NCBI RefSeq assembly: GCF_900095185.1
Contig: NZ_LT606948.1
Coordinates: forward strand, 885,823 to 949,822
From: Polynucleobacter necessarius
GTDB taxonomy: Bacteria > Pseudomonadota > Gammaproteobacteria > Burkholderiales > Burkholderiaceae
Direction of reading: 5' to 3'
Length of the DNA stretch: 64,000 bases
Below the pieces are notes generated by a model. It was not told the DNA's origin. It did no database searches and saw only the letters and a program-made list of their open reading frames with translations. Position numbers and translations under genes: made by a program. Shown here one piece after another: positions 31,067 to 40,005 of this stretch. Position 1 is the first letter of the stretch, and each line of letters starts with the position of its first letter.

Positions 31067-31692
31067 TTTGAGGAATCGTTCGGGTAGAGCTTCTTAAAAA
31101 TCTGGCGGGTAAATTCTTCACACTCGCGTTGACGCTGATTGGTGATTGCACGTAAAGCACGCCATGCAGCCAAAGCAGGAATGGCAATTAATAAACCAAA
31201 GGCAGTGTTATACAAAGCAACAGAAATGCCGTGTGCCAATTGTTGTGGACTTCCGGCGGAGCCATTGATGGCGCCTTGACTGCCAAAAATTTCAATCATG
31301 CCAACTACAGTGCCAAACAAACCCAATAAAGGCGCAATCGTGGCAAGGGTGCCTAAATAGCGGTCTAATTTTTGCCATATGATTTGCGCGGTCACTTGGA
31401 GCTCTTCTAGAGTTTCCTCGGCGCTACTGTTATTGAGCTTTTCACGCAAGGCACAGATGAGTAATGGCGCTACTGGAGAAGTCTGGTTCAGGTCGCTAAT
31501 TAACTGTTCAAGCCCCGTTTTTTTGCTAAGAATATGATTTACACAAGAAAACGTGCTTTCTAAGCAGTTTTTGGGAAAAATATGGTTTTGGCGTAAGTAC
31601 CAACTGCGCTCCAAAACAATTGCTAAGCCAATAATAGAGATAACGAGGAGGGGCCAAATTGGCCAGCCTGCTGATAGTAAAATGGAATACAT
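31063..31692 (-). CDS. exbB: MotA/TolQ/ExbB-family proton channel protein
   Basis: A 209-residue protein with an N-terminal membrane helix (WPIWPLLVISIIGLAIVLERSW), a cytoplasmic segment, and the family helices LGTLATIAPLLGLFGTVVGMI (about 113-133) and LAHGISVALYNTAFGLLIAIPA (about 151-172). Forms a proton-driven complex with the overlapping ExbD. This is the second TolQ-type pair in the window, distinct from tolQR. Confidence 0.9.
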   Translation of the reverse strand: MYSILLSAGWPIWPLLVISIIGLAIVLERSWYLRQNHIFPKNCLESTFSCVNHILSKKTGLEQLISDLNQTSPVAPLLICALREKLNNSSAEETLEELQVTAQIIWQKLDRYLGTLATIAPLLGLFGTVVGMIEIFGSQGAINGSAGSPQQLAHGISVALYNTAFGLLIAIPALAAWRALRAITNQRQRECEEFTRQIFKKLYPNDSSK

Positions 31693-32002
31693 AAGCTCAG
31701 TACTTTAGCTGAATTAATCAACCTGTTTCGACAAGCTAGTCTGTGGATCACTCTGTGCAAAACTTTTTTAGATGGGTGCTGTACGTCCTTGATAGATGGT
31801 TGGCATACTTTTTTTGGCCAAAATCGTTTAAAAAGGACAAATTATTATTTATATAAATCAATAACTTAGTAATGCTAAGTTGGATTTATGAGACGTTTTG
31901 GGTCAGTAATTGCTGACTTATAAGTCTCGAAGCGAGGGCGCATCAAGATCTGTGAATATTGATGGTCATCAAACCCAGATTGTCACATGATTAAAGAGAA
32001 AA
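31693..32002. other. Intergenic region between divergent exbB and xseA, with two short inverted repeats
   Basis: No gene or convincing gene remnant was found in these 310 bp. Two small palindromes occur: AACTTAG (31863-31869) with CTAAGTT (31875-31881), and GTCAG (31902-31906) with CTGAC (31913-31917). They may be operator or hairpin sites for the divergent promoters, but nothing identifies a regulator. Confidence 0.4.
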
Positions 32003-33223
32003 ATGTCGGAAATATCAAGGGAAATTCTCAGTGTTGGCGATCTCAACCGCGCCATTGCTGCTTCTTTGGAGGCTCGATTTGATATTGTTTGGGTGAGCGG
32101 GGAGATTTCTAATTTCAAGGCTTATGACAGTGGGCACTGGTACTTCTCCTTAAAAGACGAAGAGGGCCAAATTCGCTGTGTCATGTTCCGAGGTCGCAAT
32201 GGCCACGTCGGATTTATGCCTCAATCTGGTGACCTTGTTGAGGTTAGTGCCAGTTTAGGAATGTATGTTCCTCGTGGCGACATTCAACTGACCATTCAGA
32301 CACTGCGTCGTGCAGGAATGGGTGGACTGTATGAGGCTTTTTTAAAGCTCAAAGCGAAGCTGGCTAGAGAAGGCTTATTTGATGATGAGCGTAAGCGAGA
32401 AATTCCATCTCATCCAAGATCGATTGGCATCATCACTTCACCTCAAGCAGCAGCATTAAAAGATGTCTTGAGTACATTGGCTAGAAGAGCGCCCCATATC
32501 CCGATTGTGATTTACCCAACCTTAGTGCAGGGCCCTGATGCTCCTAGTGGAATTATTGCTGCGCTCAAGACTGCAGAAAAAGAAAATGCGGTTGATGTCA
32601 TTTTATTAGTGCGTGGTGGCGGAAGCATTGAGGATCTCTGGGCGTTTAATGATGAGCAGTTGGTCTATGCAATTGCAGATTCATCGATACCAGTCGTCAG
32701 TGGCGTTGGACATGAAACGGATTTCACCATCGCAGATTTCGTAGCGGACTTACGCGCTCCAACTCCAACTGGGGCGGCAGAGCTAGCGGCACCGCGCAGA
32801 GATCAAATGTTGCAAGAGCTTGCAACCATTGAACAATCTTTACGCCAGCGAATTGAACAAAAGGTAGAGCATGAGGCGCAGACTTTGGATCAATTGGCTC
32901 TTCGTCTCAGCCATGCATTACCCAACCACGAGCGCATGAGAGAGCAAATACAAGGATGGCAACAACGCTTGCATCAAGCTTGGACTGTACGCATGCAAAA
33001 TTGGCAACGCAATCAATCGCACTATCAATCCCAATTAGAGATGCTCAATCCTCAGCGTACTCTAGAGCGGGGTTATGCCGTTATTCTGAGTAAACACAAA
33101 GAGTACTTGCATGCAGTCAGAAAACCTAGCGAGCTAAATATACAAGCGCCGTTTCAGGTGCGTCTAGCAGAGGGTGAGGCAGAAGTGCAGTTTGGAGAGA
33201 TCCAAATGCTTGAGGTGAAGTGA
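32003..33223 (+). CDS. xseA: Exodeoxyribonuclease VII large subunit
   Basis: Single-strand-specific DNA exonuclease subunit. The 406-residue protein has an N-terminal OB fold (VWVSGEISNFKAYDSGHWYF, about 29-48, and IRCVMFRGRN), followed by the catalytic domain with IGIITSPQAAALKDVLSTLA and VRGGGSIEDLWAFNDE, then HETDFTIADFVADLRAPTPT and a C-terminal helical part with NPQRTLERGYAVI. Slightly shorter than the usual 420-450. No xseB was seen in the window. Confidence 0.95.
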   Translation: MSEISREILSVGDLNRAIAASLEARFDIVWVSGEISNFKAYDSGHWYFSLKDEEGQIRCVMFRGRNGHVGFMPQSGDLVEVSASLGMYVPRGDIQLTIQTLRRAGMGGLYEAFLKLKAKLAREGLFDDERKREIPSHPRSIGIITSPQAAALKDVLSTLARRAPHIPIVIYPTLVQGPDAPSGIIAALKTAEKENAVDVILLVRGGGSIEDLWAFNDEQLVYAIADSSIPVVSGVGHETDFTIADFVADLRAPTPTGAAELAAPRRDQMLQELATIEQSLRQRIEQKVEHEAQTLDQLALRLSHALPNHERMREQIQGWQQRLHQAWTVRMQNWQRNQSHYQSQLEMLNPQRTLERGYAVILSKHKEYLHAVRKPSELNIQAPFQVRLAEGEAEVQFGEIQMLEVK

Positions 33224-33242
33224 TTGGCTTGAAAGAAGACCC

Positions 33243-34280
33243 TTAAAAAATATTTGGCTCAATCTGCAGACTGATACCAAATTCTTTTCGTACTTTGTCT
33301 TGGATACATTTAGCCAGGACTAGAATGTCCTTTGCGGTGCCACCACCATGATTTACGAGTACCAGAGCCTGGTTCTCATAAACCCCAACATTACCCATAC
33401 GCTGTCCTTTAAACCCGCACTGATCAATTAGCCAGCCTGCTGCCAACTTACGTTTTCCAGTGGCATCTGGGTAAGAAACTAGGTCTGTATGGACTTTAAG
33501 TAAAGTTTCAAATTGCTCAATGGATACAATTGGATTTTGAAAGAAGCTACCAGCATTACCAATCGTTCTAGGATCGGGTAATTTCTGTGTGCGCATTTTG
33601 CAAACTGCTAAAAATACATCCTCAGGGCTTGGACTGGAGTGTTCTCCAAACTGATTTGCTAAATCTGCGTAATGAACACGGGCCCGCCATGTTTTAGGAA
33701 TTTTAAAAACGACCTTTGTCACAATAAAGCGCTGGGGATTTTGCTTGAAGCAGCTATCGCGATAGGCAAAGTGGCAGGCATCATTGTGCAAAGTGACAAA
33801 GGTTTGCTTATTTGCATCAAATGCTTCGATGCTGTTAATGTAATCCGCAACTTCAACGCCATATGCACTAATATTTTGAATCGGCGCTGCACCCACCGTT
33901 CCTGGAATGAGGGCTAAATTTTCTAAGCCAGGTAAGTTATTTTCGAGCGTCCAGACAACTAGCTCATGCCAATTCACCCCTGCGCCTACTGCAAGAAGGG
34001 CGGCGTTAGCATTGCTGGAAATAATGTCTTGGTCCATAATGTTCATGAGTAAGGTAGCGCCAGGCAAAACTGGAGGAAGAATGACATTGCTGCCGCCTCC
34101 AAGAACCCGCCAAGTCAATTTTTGATCTCTGATTTCCTTTATAACCGCTGGGATTTGCTCGGGCGCATTGACTTCATAGACTAGCTCAGCATGGGCGTCC
34201 AATCCAAAGGTATTGCGGTCCTTCAATCCCAAATTGGAGATCAATTTTGCTGGCGAAAGCGCATTTTGAGGACGGTTCAT
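33243..34280 (-). CDS. murB: UDP-N-acetylenolpyruvoylglucosamine reductase
   Basis: FAD-dependent second step of UDP-MurNAc synthesis for peptidoglycan. The 345-residue type I MurB has RVLGGGSNVILPP (about 57-69), the FAD-binding PGTVGAAPIQNISAYGVE (about 126-143), YRDSCFK with the catalytic region and GNAGSFFQNP (about 241-250) with the catalytic Ser, and C-terminal GWLIDQCGFKG. Intact; convergent with xseA, 20 bp apart. Confidence 0.95.
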   Translation of the reverse strand: MNRPQNALSPAKLISNLGLKDRNTFGLDAHAELVYEVNAPEQIPAVIKEIRDQKLTWRVLGGGSNVILPPVLPGATLLMNIMDQDIISSNANAALLAVGAGVNWHELVVWTLENNLPGLENLALIPGTVGAAPIQNISAYGVEVADYINSIEAFDANKQTFVTLHNDACHFAYRDSCFKQNPQRFIVTKVVFKIPKTWRARVHYADLANQFGEHSSPSPEDVFLAVCKMRTQKLPDPRTIGNAGSFFQNPIVSIEQFETLLKVHTDLVSYPDATGKRKLAAGWLIDQCGFKGQRMGNVGVYENQALVLVNHGGGTAKDILVLAKCIQDKVRKEFGISLQIEPNIF

Positions 34281-34405
34281 GCCACAATCTTATTTGTAAA
34301 AGAATCTTGAGCATATTTTTTGTAGTTAAGGCCTCTAAGAGATGCTCAATATCGAGAAAATAGAGTTGTTTAGAGAATTATTTACAGAATCAAGAAGGAG
34401 TAAAA

Positions 34406-34891
34406 ATGCCATCATTTGACGTTGTGTGTGAGCCGGATATGGTCGAGCTCAAAAATGCGATCGAGCAATCCAATAAAGAAATTACCAATCGTTTTGACTT
34501 CAAGGGCTCTGATAGTCGTGTTGAACAAAAGGATGAAACATTGATTTTGTTTGGTGACGATGACTTCAAATTGGGTCAGGTTCGTGATGTACTGATCAAC
34601 AAGATGGCTAAGCGCAATGTCGATGTTCGTTATCTAAAAGATGACAAAACCGAAACTATTGGGGGCGACAAGCGCAAACAAACTATGAAGATCCAAAAAG
34701 GTATTACTTCTGATTTGGCGAAGAAAGTTGTCCATATTATTAAAGATAGCAAGCTCAAAGTGCAGGCGAGCATTCAGGGTGATGCTGTACGTGTTACTGG
34801 CGCTAAGCGCGATGACTTACAAGAGACGATGGCTTTGCTCAAAAAAGAAGCGACTGAAGCACCATTGGGCTTTAATAATTTCCGTGACTAA
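34406..34891 (+). CDS. yajQ: YajQ family nucleotide-binding protein
   Basis: A 161-residue protein matching the YajQ/DUF520 family over its whole length: [51 protein letters not shown] and the C-terminus LGFNNFRD. Family members bind nucleotides (some cyclic-di-GMP) and form two ferredoxin-like domains; the role is often regulatory and not settled here. AAGGAG sits ideally before the ATG. The last 8 bases overlap the proposed xerD start. Confidence 0.94.
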   Translation: MPSFDVVCEPDMVELKNAIEQSNKEITNRFDFKGSDSRVEQKDETLILFGDDDFKLGQVRDVLINKMAKRNVDVRYLKDDKTETIGGDKRKQTMKIQKGITSDLAKKVVHIIKDSKLKVQASIQGDAVRVTGAKRDDLQETMALLKKEATEAPLGFNNFRD

Positions 34892-35810
34892 TGCATCCTC
34901 TCTCAAGATAGAGCCCGCAAGCCAAGAGGCAATTGAATGCTTTTGTGATGCTTGCTGGTTAGAGGATGGTCTGGCCCAACATAGTCTTAATGCCTATCGC
35001 AGAGATCTCTTACTTCTGGCTCAATGGCTTTATCAAAAATCAGGGGCAGATTTATACGCTGTTACTGAAAAAGATCTGACGGCATATATTGCTCATCGTC
35101 GTGCTGACAAAGCGACTACCGCTAATCGACGTTTGATAGTGTTCAAGCGTTTTTATCGACATGCTCTACGCATGAATTTAGTCAAAAGTGATCCATGCAT
35201 TGGATTGCGCGCTACAAAACAAGCACTGCGTTTTCCTAAGACGCTAAGCGAAGATCAGGTAACGGCTCTACTGAATGCGCCTGACATTGAAGCACCGCTG
35301 GGTTTGCGCGATCGAACGATGTTAGAGCTCATGTATGCCAGTGGTTTGCGCGTTTCAGAAATCGTATCTCTGAAAACTGTTGCCTTAGGTTTAAACGAGG
35401 GTGTTGTACGCGTCATTAATGGTAAAGGTGGAAAAGAGCGCTTAGTCCCTTTTGGGGGTGAAGCTGGGCAATGGATAAGGCGTTATCTCGCTGAGGCGCG
35501 CACACCTTTGCTAGAAGGTAAAACAAGCGATGCCGTGTTTGTGGGTCGACATACGGGTACTGGTTTAACTCGCCAAGCATTTTGGGCGCTTATTAAGCGC
35601 TATGCCACCGTAGCCAATATTCCGGTTGCACTATCACCCCATACTTTGCGCCATGCATTTGCTACTCATTTACTCAATCATGGTGCAGACTTAAGGGTGG
35701 TGCAGTTGCTCCTAGGGCACGCGGATATCTCGACTACGCAGCTTTACACCCATGTGGCAAGGGAAAGGCTTAAATCCATTCATCAGCAGCATCACCCGCG
35801 TGGCTCTTGA
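34884..35810 (+). CDS. xerD: Tyrosine recombinase XerD
   Basis: Resolves chromosome dimers at dif together with XerC. The 308-residue product is assigned from GTG 34884 inside the yajQ end; an earlier in-frame ATG lies deep in yajQ and is not credible. The N-terminal SAM-like domain has [20 protein letters not shown], and the catalytic residues are present in order: Arg in YASGLRVSE, Lys in [12 protein letters not shown], His-x2-Arg in HTLRH, His/Trp position in [10 protein letters not shown] and Tyr in TQLYTH. XerD rather than phage integrase is favoured by housekeeping context and length. Confidence 0.92.
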   Translation: MTNASSLKIEPASQEAIECFCDACWLEDGLAQHSLNAYRRDLLLLAQWLYQKSGADLYAVTEKDLTAYIAHRRADKATTANRRLIVFKRFYRHALRMNLVKSDPCIGLRATKQALRFPKTLSEDQVTALLNAPDIEAPLGLRDRTMLELMYASGLRVSEIVSLKTVALGLNEGVVRVINGKGGKERLVPFGGEAGQWIRRYLAEARTPLLEGKTSDAVFVGRHTGTGLTRQAFWALIKRYATVANIPVALSPHTLRHAFATHLLNHGADLRVVQLLLGHADISTTQLYTHVARERLKSIHQQHHPRGS

Positions 35811-35854
35811 GCTCTTCTGACTCAAGCATCGCTACAAGTGATTAAGATAGCGGT

Positions 35855-36487
35855 ATGGACCTTACTTTAGATCTTTGGTTGATTTCGCTTGCCTATTTAA
35901 TTGGCTCTGTTTCTTTTGCAGTTGTAGTGAGTAAGTGCATGCGTTTGCCCGACCCCCATACTTATGGCTCTGGTAATCCTGGGGCCACCAATGTATTGCG
36001 TACAGGCAATAAACTGGCCGCAGTCCTAACCCTGATCGGAGATGCGCTAAAGGGCTTCCTTGCGGTCATGTTGGCTAGATTGCTACTTGGTGATGACTCA
36101 CTGAGTGCTACCAACAACTCCTGGGTTTTGTGCGGCGTTGTGCTCGCAGTGTTTCTTGGACATCTCTTTCCGATCTTCCATGGCTTTAAGGGTGGCAAAG
36201 GTGTGGCAACCGCTTGTGGCATCTTGTTTGGGGTTAATTGGATCTTAGGCTTCGCTACATTGAGCACATGGATTATTGTGGCGGTGTTCATGCGGTACTC
36301 ATCTCTGGCGGCTTTGTCAGCAGCAATATTTGGCCCGATCTATTTTGTCTTTTTATTTGGTTTTCATCCTATGGGTATTGCGCTTTTGATTGTGTGCCTC
36401 TTACACATTTGGCGGCATCGTAGCAATATTCAAAATTTGCTCAATGGCACTGAGAGTCGTATCGGTAGTAAAAAAGCCCCAAAATAA
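35855..36487 (+). CDS. plsY: Glycerol-3-phosphate acyltransferase PlsY
   Basis: Inner-membrane enzyme using acyl-phosphate to acylate glycerol-3-phosphate, the first step of phospholipid synthesis. The 210-residue protein has five or so hydrophobic helices and three conserved loops: [13 protein letters not shown], the phosphate-binding [16 protein letters not shown] (about 38-53) and [12 protein letters not shown] (about 108-119). Length is normal. Its stop abuts a pentanucleotide repeat. Confidence 0.95.
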   Translation: MDLTLDLWLISLAYLIGSVSFAVVVSKCMRLPDPHTYGSGNPGATNVLRTGNKLAAVLTLIGDALKGFLAVMLARLLLGDDSLSATNNSWVLCGVVLAVFLGHLFPIFHGFKGGKGVATACGILFGVNWILGFATLSTWIIVAVFMRYSSLAALSAAIFGPIYFVFLFGFHPMGIALLIVCLLHIWRHRSNIQNLLNGTESRIGSKKAPK

Positions 36488-36512
36488 TCATCTCATCTCA
36501 TCTCATCTCATC
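36488..36512 (+). repeat. Pentanucleotide tandem repeat (TCATC x5)
   Basis: Five perfect TCATC units follow the plsY stop directly, then ATCT. The array lies between plsY and a dead MAPEG-type gene and is outside both reading frames. It is 26 bp before the ATG at 36538, so length change could alter spacing upstream of that gene, but the gene is already broken. Confidence 0.85.
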
Positions 36513-36537
36513 ATCTAAACCCCCTTCAAATACCATC

Positions 36538-36916
36538 ATGACTATTGCCTACGCTTTTGTGTACTGTTTATGGGCTTTTTGTTGTCCTATGTAGCCGCTG
36601 GAATCGCTAAAAAAGGCTTTAATGGATACGACAACAGCATGCCAAAAGGCAATGGTTTGCTCAGCAAACGGGTTTTCGTGCTCGTGCTAATGCTGCCAAG
36701 ACTAATTTGTTTGAGTCTCTTCCTTTGTTTTTTGCAGCAGTCATCATTGACCATCTAGCAAATGCTCCTCAGGCAACTGTAGACTTCTTGGCCTTAGGTT
36801 TTGTATTCGCCCGTATTGCGTATTTGGGTTGCTATGTAGCGAATTGGCCAACAACTCGGAGTATCGTTTGGAGCATAGGTCTTCTTTGTGTAGTGGCATT
36901 ATTTTTTCAGATTTAG
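36538..36916 (+). pseudogene. MAPEG-family membrane protein, frameshifted
   Basis: ATG 36538 opens MTIAYAFVY; the reading then shifts to GFLLSYVAAGIAKKGFNGYD (from 36570) and again to NLFESLPLFFAAVIIDHLAN and FVFARIAYLGCYVANWPT, ending at 36916. The order of a first helix, a basic/Arg-rich linker (RARANAAKTN), FESLPLFF and an ARxxYxxxYxxN-like helix is typical of MAPEG proteins (eicosanoid and glutathione metabolism superfamily; bacterial role mostly unknown). At least two frame changes make it non-functional. Confidence 0.8.
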
Positions 36917-36958
36917 ATTGAGCATATTTTCGTAAAAATTCGAGACTAGGAAATTGAA

Positions 36959-37738
36959 ATGCCTGTTCAAAAAAAGCCAGTACAAAAAGTCGCAAGCGCC
37001 GCTAAAACGACTGGCAATAATAAATTAGCCGTTACTAAACAATCTAGCCAAGCTGAAGATGGTGGAATGCCGCTCTCAGTAGTCATGCATCGTTGTATCG
37101 AAGTTCAAAACGCACGCTTTCATGCGAATGACAACATCTCGGTATTTATTAAGCCAGGCGAGCTTGAGGGATTAGTTGAAGAGGTGGCGGAAAAAATGCA
37201 GACTGTATTTGAGAGCTTGGTGATAGATACCAAAAACGATCACAACACCCAAAATACGAGCCGCCGTGTAACCAAGATGTATGTCCAGGAGGTGTTTAAC
37301 GGGCGCTATGTCGATCAACCTATCTTAACCAAGATTCCTAATGTCAGTCGTCTAAATGAGCTCATGATTATTTGGCCAATTACTGTACGCAGCGCTTGCT
37401 CCCATCATTTGTGCCCAATCATGGGCCGCATTTGGATTGGAGTGCTGCCTAGCAAAGAATCCGCTTTGATCGGTTTATCAAAGTATTCGCGTTTAACCGA
37501 GTGGGTGATGTGTCGTCCACAGATTCAGGAAGAGGCTGTGGTTGAACTAGCCGATATGCTGGAGAAAAGGATCAAGCCTATCGGTGTCGCCGTGGTGATG
37601 GATGCGGATCATTTCTGTATGCAATGGCGTAGCATGAAGGATCGTAACTCAAAAATGATTAATAGCGTGATGCGCGGTGCATTTTTGAAGGACTCAAATC
37701 TACGTCGAGAGTTTTTGGCTCTGATTGATCGAAAATAA
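36959..37738 (+). CDS. folE: GTP cyclohydrolase I
   Basis: Converts GTP to dihydroneopterin triphosphate, entry to folate and, where present, queuosine. The 259-residue protein has a basic N-terminal extension of about 35 residues and a T-fold core with NTSRRVTKMYVQEVFNGRY, SACSHHLCPIMGRIWIGVLP (zinc-binding Cys and His) and DADHFCMQWR (third zinc ligand). It is longer than the usual 180-220 residues and of the variant subgroup in which the EHH motif is SHH. With queC dead, its product should feed folate only. Confidence 0.9.
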   Translation: MPVQKKPVQKVASAAKTTGNNKLAVTKQSSQAEDGGMPLSVVMHRCIEVQNARFHANDNISVFIKPGELEGLVEEVAEKMQTVFESLVIDTKNDHNTQNTSRRVTKMYVQEVFNGRYVDQPILTKIPNVSRLNELMIIWPITVRSACSHHLCPIMGRIWIGVLPSKESALIGLSKYSRLTEWVMCRPQIQEEAVVELADMLEKRIKPIGVAVVMDADHFCMQWRSMKDRNSKMINSVMRGAFLKDSNLRREFLALIDRK

Positions 37739-37742
37739 TCGT

Positions 37743-38750
37743 ATGAAAAAACTGTTGCTTCTTATTGTTGTATTCATTGTTGGCTGCAATACAGGCCCAA
37801 AGCGACAAGACTATCAAGCCTTCATGAGCGAAGAGACGGAGTCCCCATTTTTCTACCTCCCCCCACTCAATCAAAAAGATTTTGCAAGTCGTACCTGGAT
37901 TTTGTTAGCAGAATCCAAAGCTAAGCTGTGGTACTACGATCCCTACACCTTAAGTGAGGATGAGAATGGCATCGTTATTTTTGACATATTCTTTTCTCCT
38001 AGGGAACAAAATCAGCTTGCACCCTACAATGCCACTATCGTGGGACCCTATCGTCAGAAAATCGATTGCTTTGGCAACTATCAAAGGTCAGAAACGCTGT
38101 TTACTCAGAATGCCGTTTCAAAAGCACCGTTGGTGGGTGACGTAAAATCACCCAATGGAACAGGTTGGGTCAAGATCAAACCACGCACCGCTATGGCATA
38201 TGTGCGCACCCGTATTTGCGGTAGAAAATTCATAGATGATGCAAACGTCAACTACTTTTTATTCCAGTTGGAGCCAATGTCTTTAATTCAGGCCAAAAAA
38301 GAGGTCATTCGAGATGCTGCGCAATATGAAAAAGAAAAACAGTTGGAGCTTGAGCAGACGCAAAAGAATAGCTTGGTAAAAACCCAGACTCCATCTGCGC
38401 CCCCACCTTCTATAGGTACAGAAGTGCCAGCCAAAAATCCTCCAGTGTTTTATGAAGTCATCAACAATGCAGTGGACATCATTGATGCTAAGAAGGATGT
38501 CCGTCATATGCGATTAAGTTCTTATTTGATGGAAAATGATTTTCCAAAGCAAGCCGATTATCTTTTTACGGCCAATTGTCAAAGCAATACTTATAGTATG
38601 ACTGCCCAGGGGGCAGGTAAAAAATCTAGTGGAGAGATCGGTGCGAAAGATTCTTTACCTGCTATAGCGTTTAATCGGGCCTGCGCAGATCATGGTTTAT
38701 ATATGAAAATAAACAGCACAAATAGCCCTAATGGCCGATCAGCAAAATAA
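37743..38750 (+). CDS. Putative lipoprotein of unknown function
   Basis: A 335-residue protein from ATG 37743 with a signal peptide MKKLLLLIVVFIVGC, a lipobox-like IVGC with Cys at 15. The mature part contains WILLAESKAKLWYYDPYT and FDIFFSPREQNQ near residues 50-85, a basic/Glu-rich region with low-complexity EKEKQLELEQTQKNS near 195-215, a Pro-rich linker and a C-terminal part with Cys residues (FTANCQSNTYSM). The family is not recognised. An earlier in-frame ATG at 37725 overlaps folE and is less likely. Confidence 0.6.
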   Translation: MKKLLLLIVVFIVGCNTGPKRQDYQAFMSEETESPFFYLPPLNQKDFASRTWILLAESKAKLWYYDPYTLSEDENGIVIFDIFFSPREQNQLAPYNATIVGPYRQKIDCFGNYQRSETLFTQNAVSKAPLVGDVKSPNGTGWVKIKPRTAMAYVRTRICGRKFIDDANVNYFLFQLEPMSLIQAKKEVIRDAAQYEKEKQLELEQTQKNSLVKTQTPSAPPPSIGTEVPAKNPPVFYEVINNAVDIIDAKKDVRHMRLSSYLMENDFPKQADYLFTANCQSNTYSMTAQGAGKKSSGEIGAKDSLPAIAFNRACADHGLYMKINSTNSPNGRSAK

Positions 38751-38776
38751 AAAGGAAATCATTACGACCTGCCTAT

Positions 38777-38983
38777 TTGAAAACCGTTGTTACGATTCTT
38801 GGTTTAAGCCTAAGTTTGATAGCTTGCATTGATATGCAAACGGCAAGTCAAGATCCAGCAAAAAATACGAAGGCCGCTTACAACAAAGACCTTAAGGGAT
38901 GCCAAGAGGATTATCCAGAGGCTGGCTCTGGGGCGCACATAAAGCAGTGGATCAGCTGTATGAATCTTAAGGGGTGGAAATAA
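38777..38983 (+). CDS. Small putative lipoprotein
   Basis: A 68-residue product from TTG 38777: a signal peptide with lipobox SLIAC (Cys17), then a charged, Lys-rich mature part with two Cys in KGCQEDYPEAGSG and QWISCMNLKGW. The start is non-ATG and the ribosome-binding site AAAAGGAAA lies about 20 bp upstream, so the start is uncertain. It follows the larger lipoprotein by 26 bp and may be co-transcribed. No known family recognised. Confidence 0.5.
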   Translation: MKTVVTILGLSLSLIACIDMQTASQDPAKNTKAAYNKDLKGCQEDYPEAGSGAHIKQWISCMNLKGWK

Positions 38984-39011
38984 GTCCTCATTGGAGCTAT
39001 CTAGATTGTTC

Positions 39012-39026
39012 TGAGAATTATTCTCA
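39012..39026. promoter_or_regulatory. Fur-box-like palindrome upstream of the HiPIP gene
   Basis: TGAGAATTATTCTCA is a perfect 7-1-7 palindrome. It differs from the classical Fur consensus TGATAATNATTATCA at one position per arm. It lies 153 bp upstream of the HiPIP start and 28 bp after the small lipoprotein, with a weak promoter-like TTGATT/AATTAT pair at 39125-39153 between. Iron-dependent control is inference. Confidence 0.5.
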
Positions 39027-39179
39027 TCTATATTTCTTTATAGATCATTGACTTACATGCTGGCTAGCAGCATCAAATCTTCTCCACTATGATTCGCTTT
39101 AGCTTTAAAAGTTATTGAAACTGATTGATTTTGTTAAAACACTTTTAAATTATTTGCTGTTTTATTTTTTGGAGAACCC

Positions 39180-39488
39180 ATGAAAAATAGTCGTCGCCAA
39201 TTTATGATTTTGTCTGCTGCTGGTGCCTGTACCTTGGCTTTGAACGGTAAAATTCAAGCTCAAGCAATGGTTGCTGAAACCGATCCACAAGCTGCTGCAT
39301 TAGGTTACAAAGCCGATGCCTCTAAAGTAGACAAAGCAAAATTTTCTAAATATACTGCTGGCCAACAGTGCGACAACTGCGCTCTCTATCAAGGTAAAGC
39401 GGGTTCTGCTTCTGGTGGTTGTTCATTGTTTGCTGGTAAGCAAGTTGCTGGTAAGGGTTGGTGCTCTGCTTACGCTAAGAAGGCTTAA
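39180..39488 (+). CDS. High-potential iron-sulfur protein (HiPIP)
   Basis: Small periplasmic electron carrier with a [4Fe-4S]3+/2+ cluster. The 102-residue precursor has a Tat-type signal (SRRQFMI, Arg-Arg at 5-6, then a hydrophobic stretch and AQA), followed by a mature part of about 70 residues with four Cys at 64, 67, 81 and 95 in the pattern QQCDNCALYQ, GGCSLF, GWCSAY, the HiPIP ligand set. The gene is monocistronic: its own terminator follows. Fur-like palindrome upstream. Confidence 0.93.
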   Translation: MKNSRRQFMILSAAGACTLALNGKIQAQAMVAETDPQAAALGYKADASKVDKAKFSKYTAGQQCDNCALYQGKAGSASGGCSLFAGKQVAGKGWCSAYAKKA

Positions 39489-39518
39489 GCTAAAACTGCT
39501 TTGCAACACTTAATAAAA

Positions 39519-39544
39519 AAGACCGCATGTGCGGTCTTTTTTAT
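39519..39544 (+). terminator. Rho-independent terminator after the HiPIP gene
   Basis: AAAAGACCGCA TGT GCGGTCTTTT: an 8-10 bp GC-rich stem with a very short loop and a T run, preceded by an A run, 31 bp after the HiPIP stop. A classical intrinsic terminator, usable in both directions. Confidence 0.9.
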
Positions 39545-39600
39545 TACATTACCTTTAAAGCTTCTCTTGGTATGAGTGACGAGTGTTTATCAGTGAGGGC

Positions 39601-39766
39601 CTATTTAATTTTTGTCGCCGCAATCGAGGCGATGCAGTCTTTCATCCCGTAATTCTGATACTTGCCTGCATTCTCCTTTTTGAGAGAGAAGGGGCGCATT
39701 CGTTTACTGAATTACGAACATTGATTTTTGGGATGCTTTCTGTAGTCAGGTTGGCTCCTTGATATT
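39601..39766 (-). pseudogene. Short remnant of an unidentified gene
   Basis: On the minus strand two protein-like segments in different frames are joined by a frame change near 39690: QYQGANLTTESIPKINVR with NSVNECAPSLS, then KENAGKYQNYGMKDCIASIA ending at a TAG (39601-39603). The composition is coding-like but no start or family could be recognised. It occupies part of the 517-bp gap between the HiPIP gene and manC. Confidence 0.35.
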
Positions 39767-40005
39767 GTTTTAGATATACAATATGGAGCTTTAAATAGCT
39801 TTCTTGCAACAATGAATAATAAAAATCTTTGTGCCTGACTTCAAGGTCCTTAATTCAATAGGGATGTTTAGGTAGAAATCTAGGGGTTCTAAAGCCTTAG
39901 AATAGATAAGGCTCCGATCGGAAGGCGCCGGGAAAGATAAAAAGTATCCATGCTAATAGGCATTGGGCCTTATAATAACACTTCTTTTGCAAAAATACAT
40001 AACTG
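39767..40005 (+). promoter_or_regulatory. Region upstream of manC with a -10-like TATAAT
   Basis: No gene was seen. A perfect TATAAT lies at 39971-39976, 30 bp before the manC GTG, within CCTTATAATAAC. The expected -35 region (about 39948-39953) does not resemble TTGACA, so the call is weak. The stretch before it contains the GC-rich CGGAAGGCGCCGGG near 39918. Confidence 0.35.

Noticed and set aside
30602..31692. A novel energy-transducing pair
   Set aside because: exbB-exbD upstream of lpxK is an ordinary arrangement in proteobacteria.
34728..34883. Long N-terminal extension of XerD starting inside yajQ
   Set aside because: The extension is an alternate frame of yajQ, without family similarity; GTG 34884 gives a normal-length protein.
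34884..35810. Phage integrase marking a mobile island
   Set aside because: Length, domain order and housekeeping neighbours (yajQ, plsY) fit chromosomal XerD; no attachment repeats, tRNA or phage genes are nearby.
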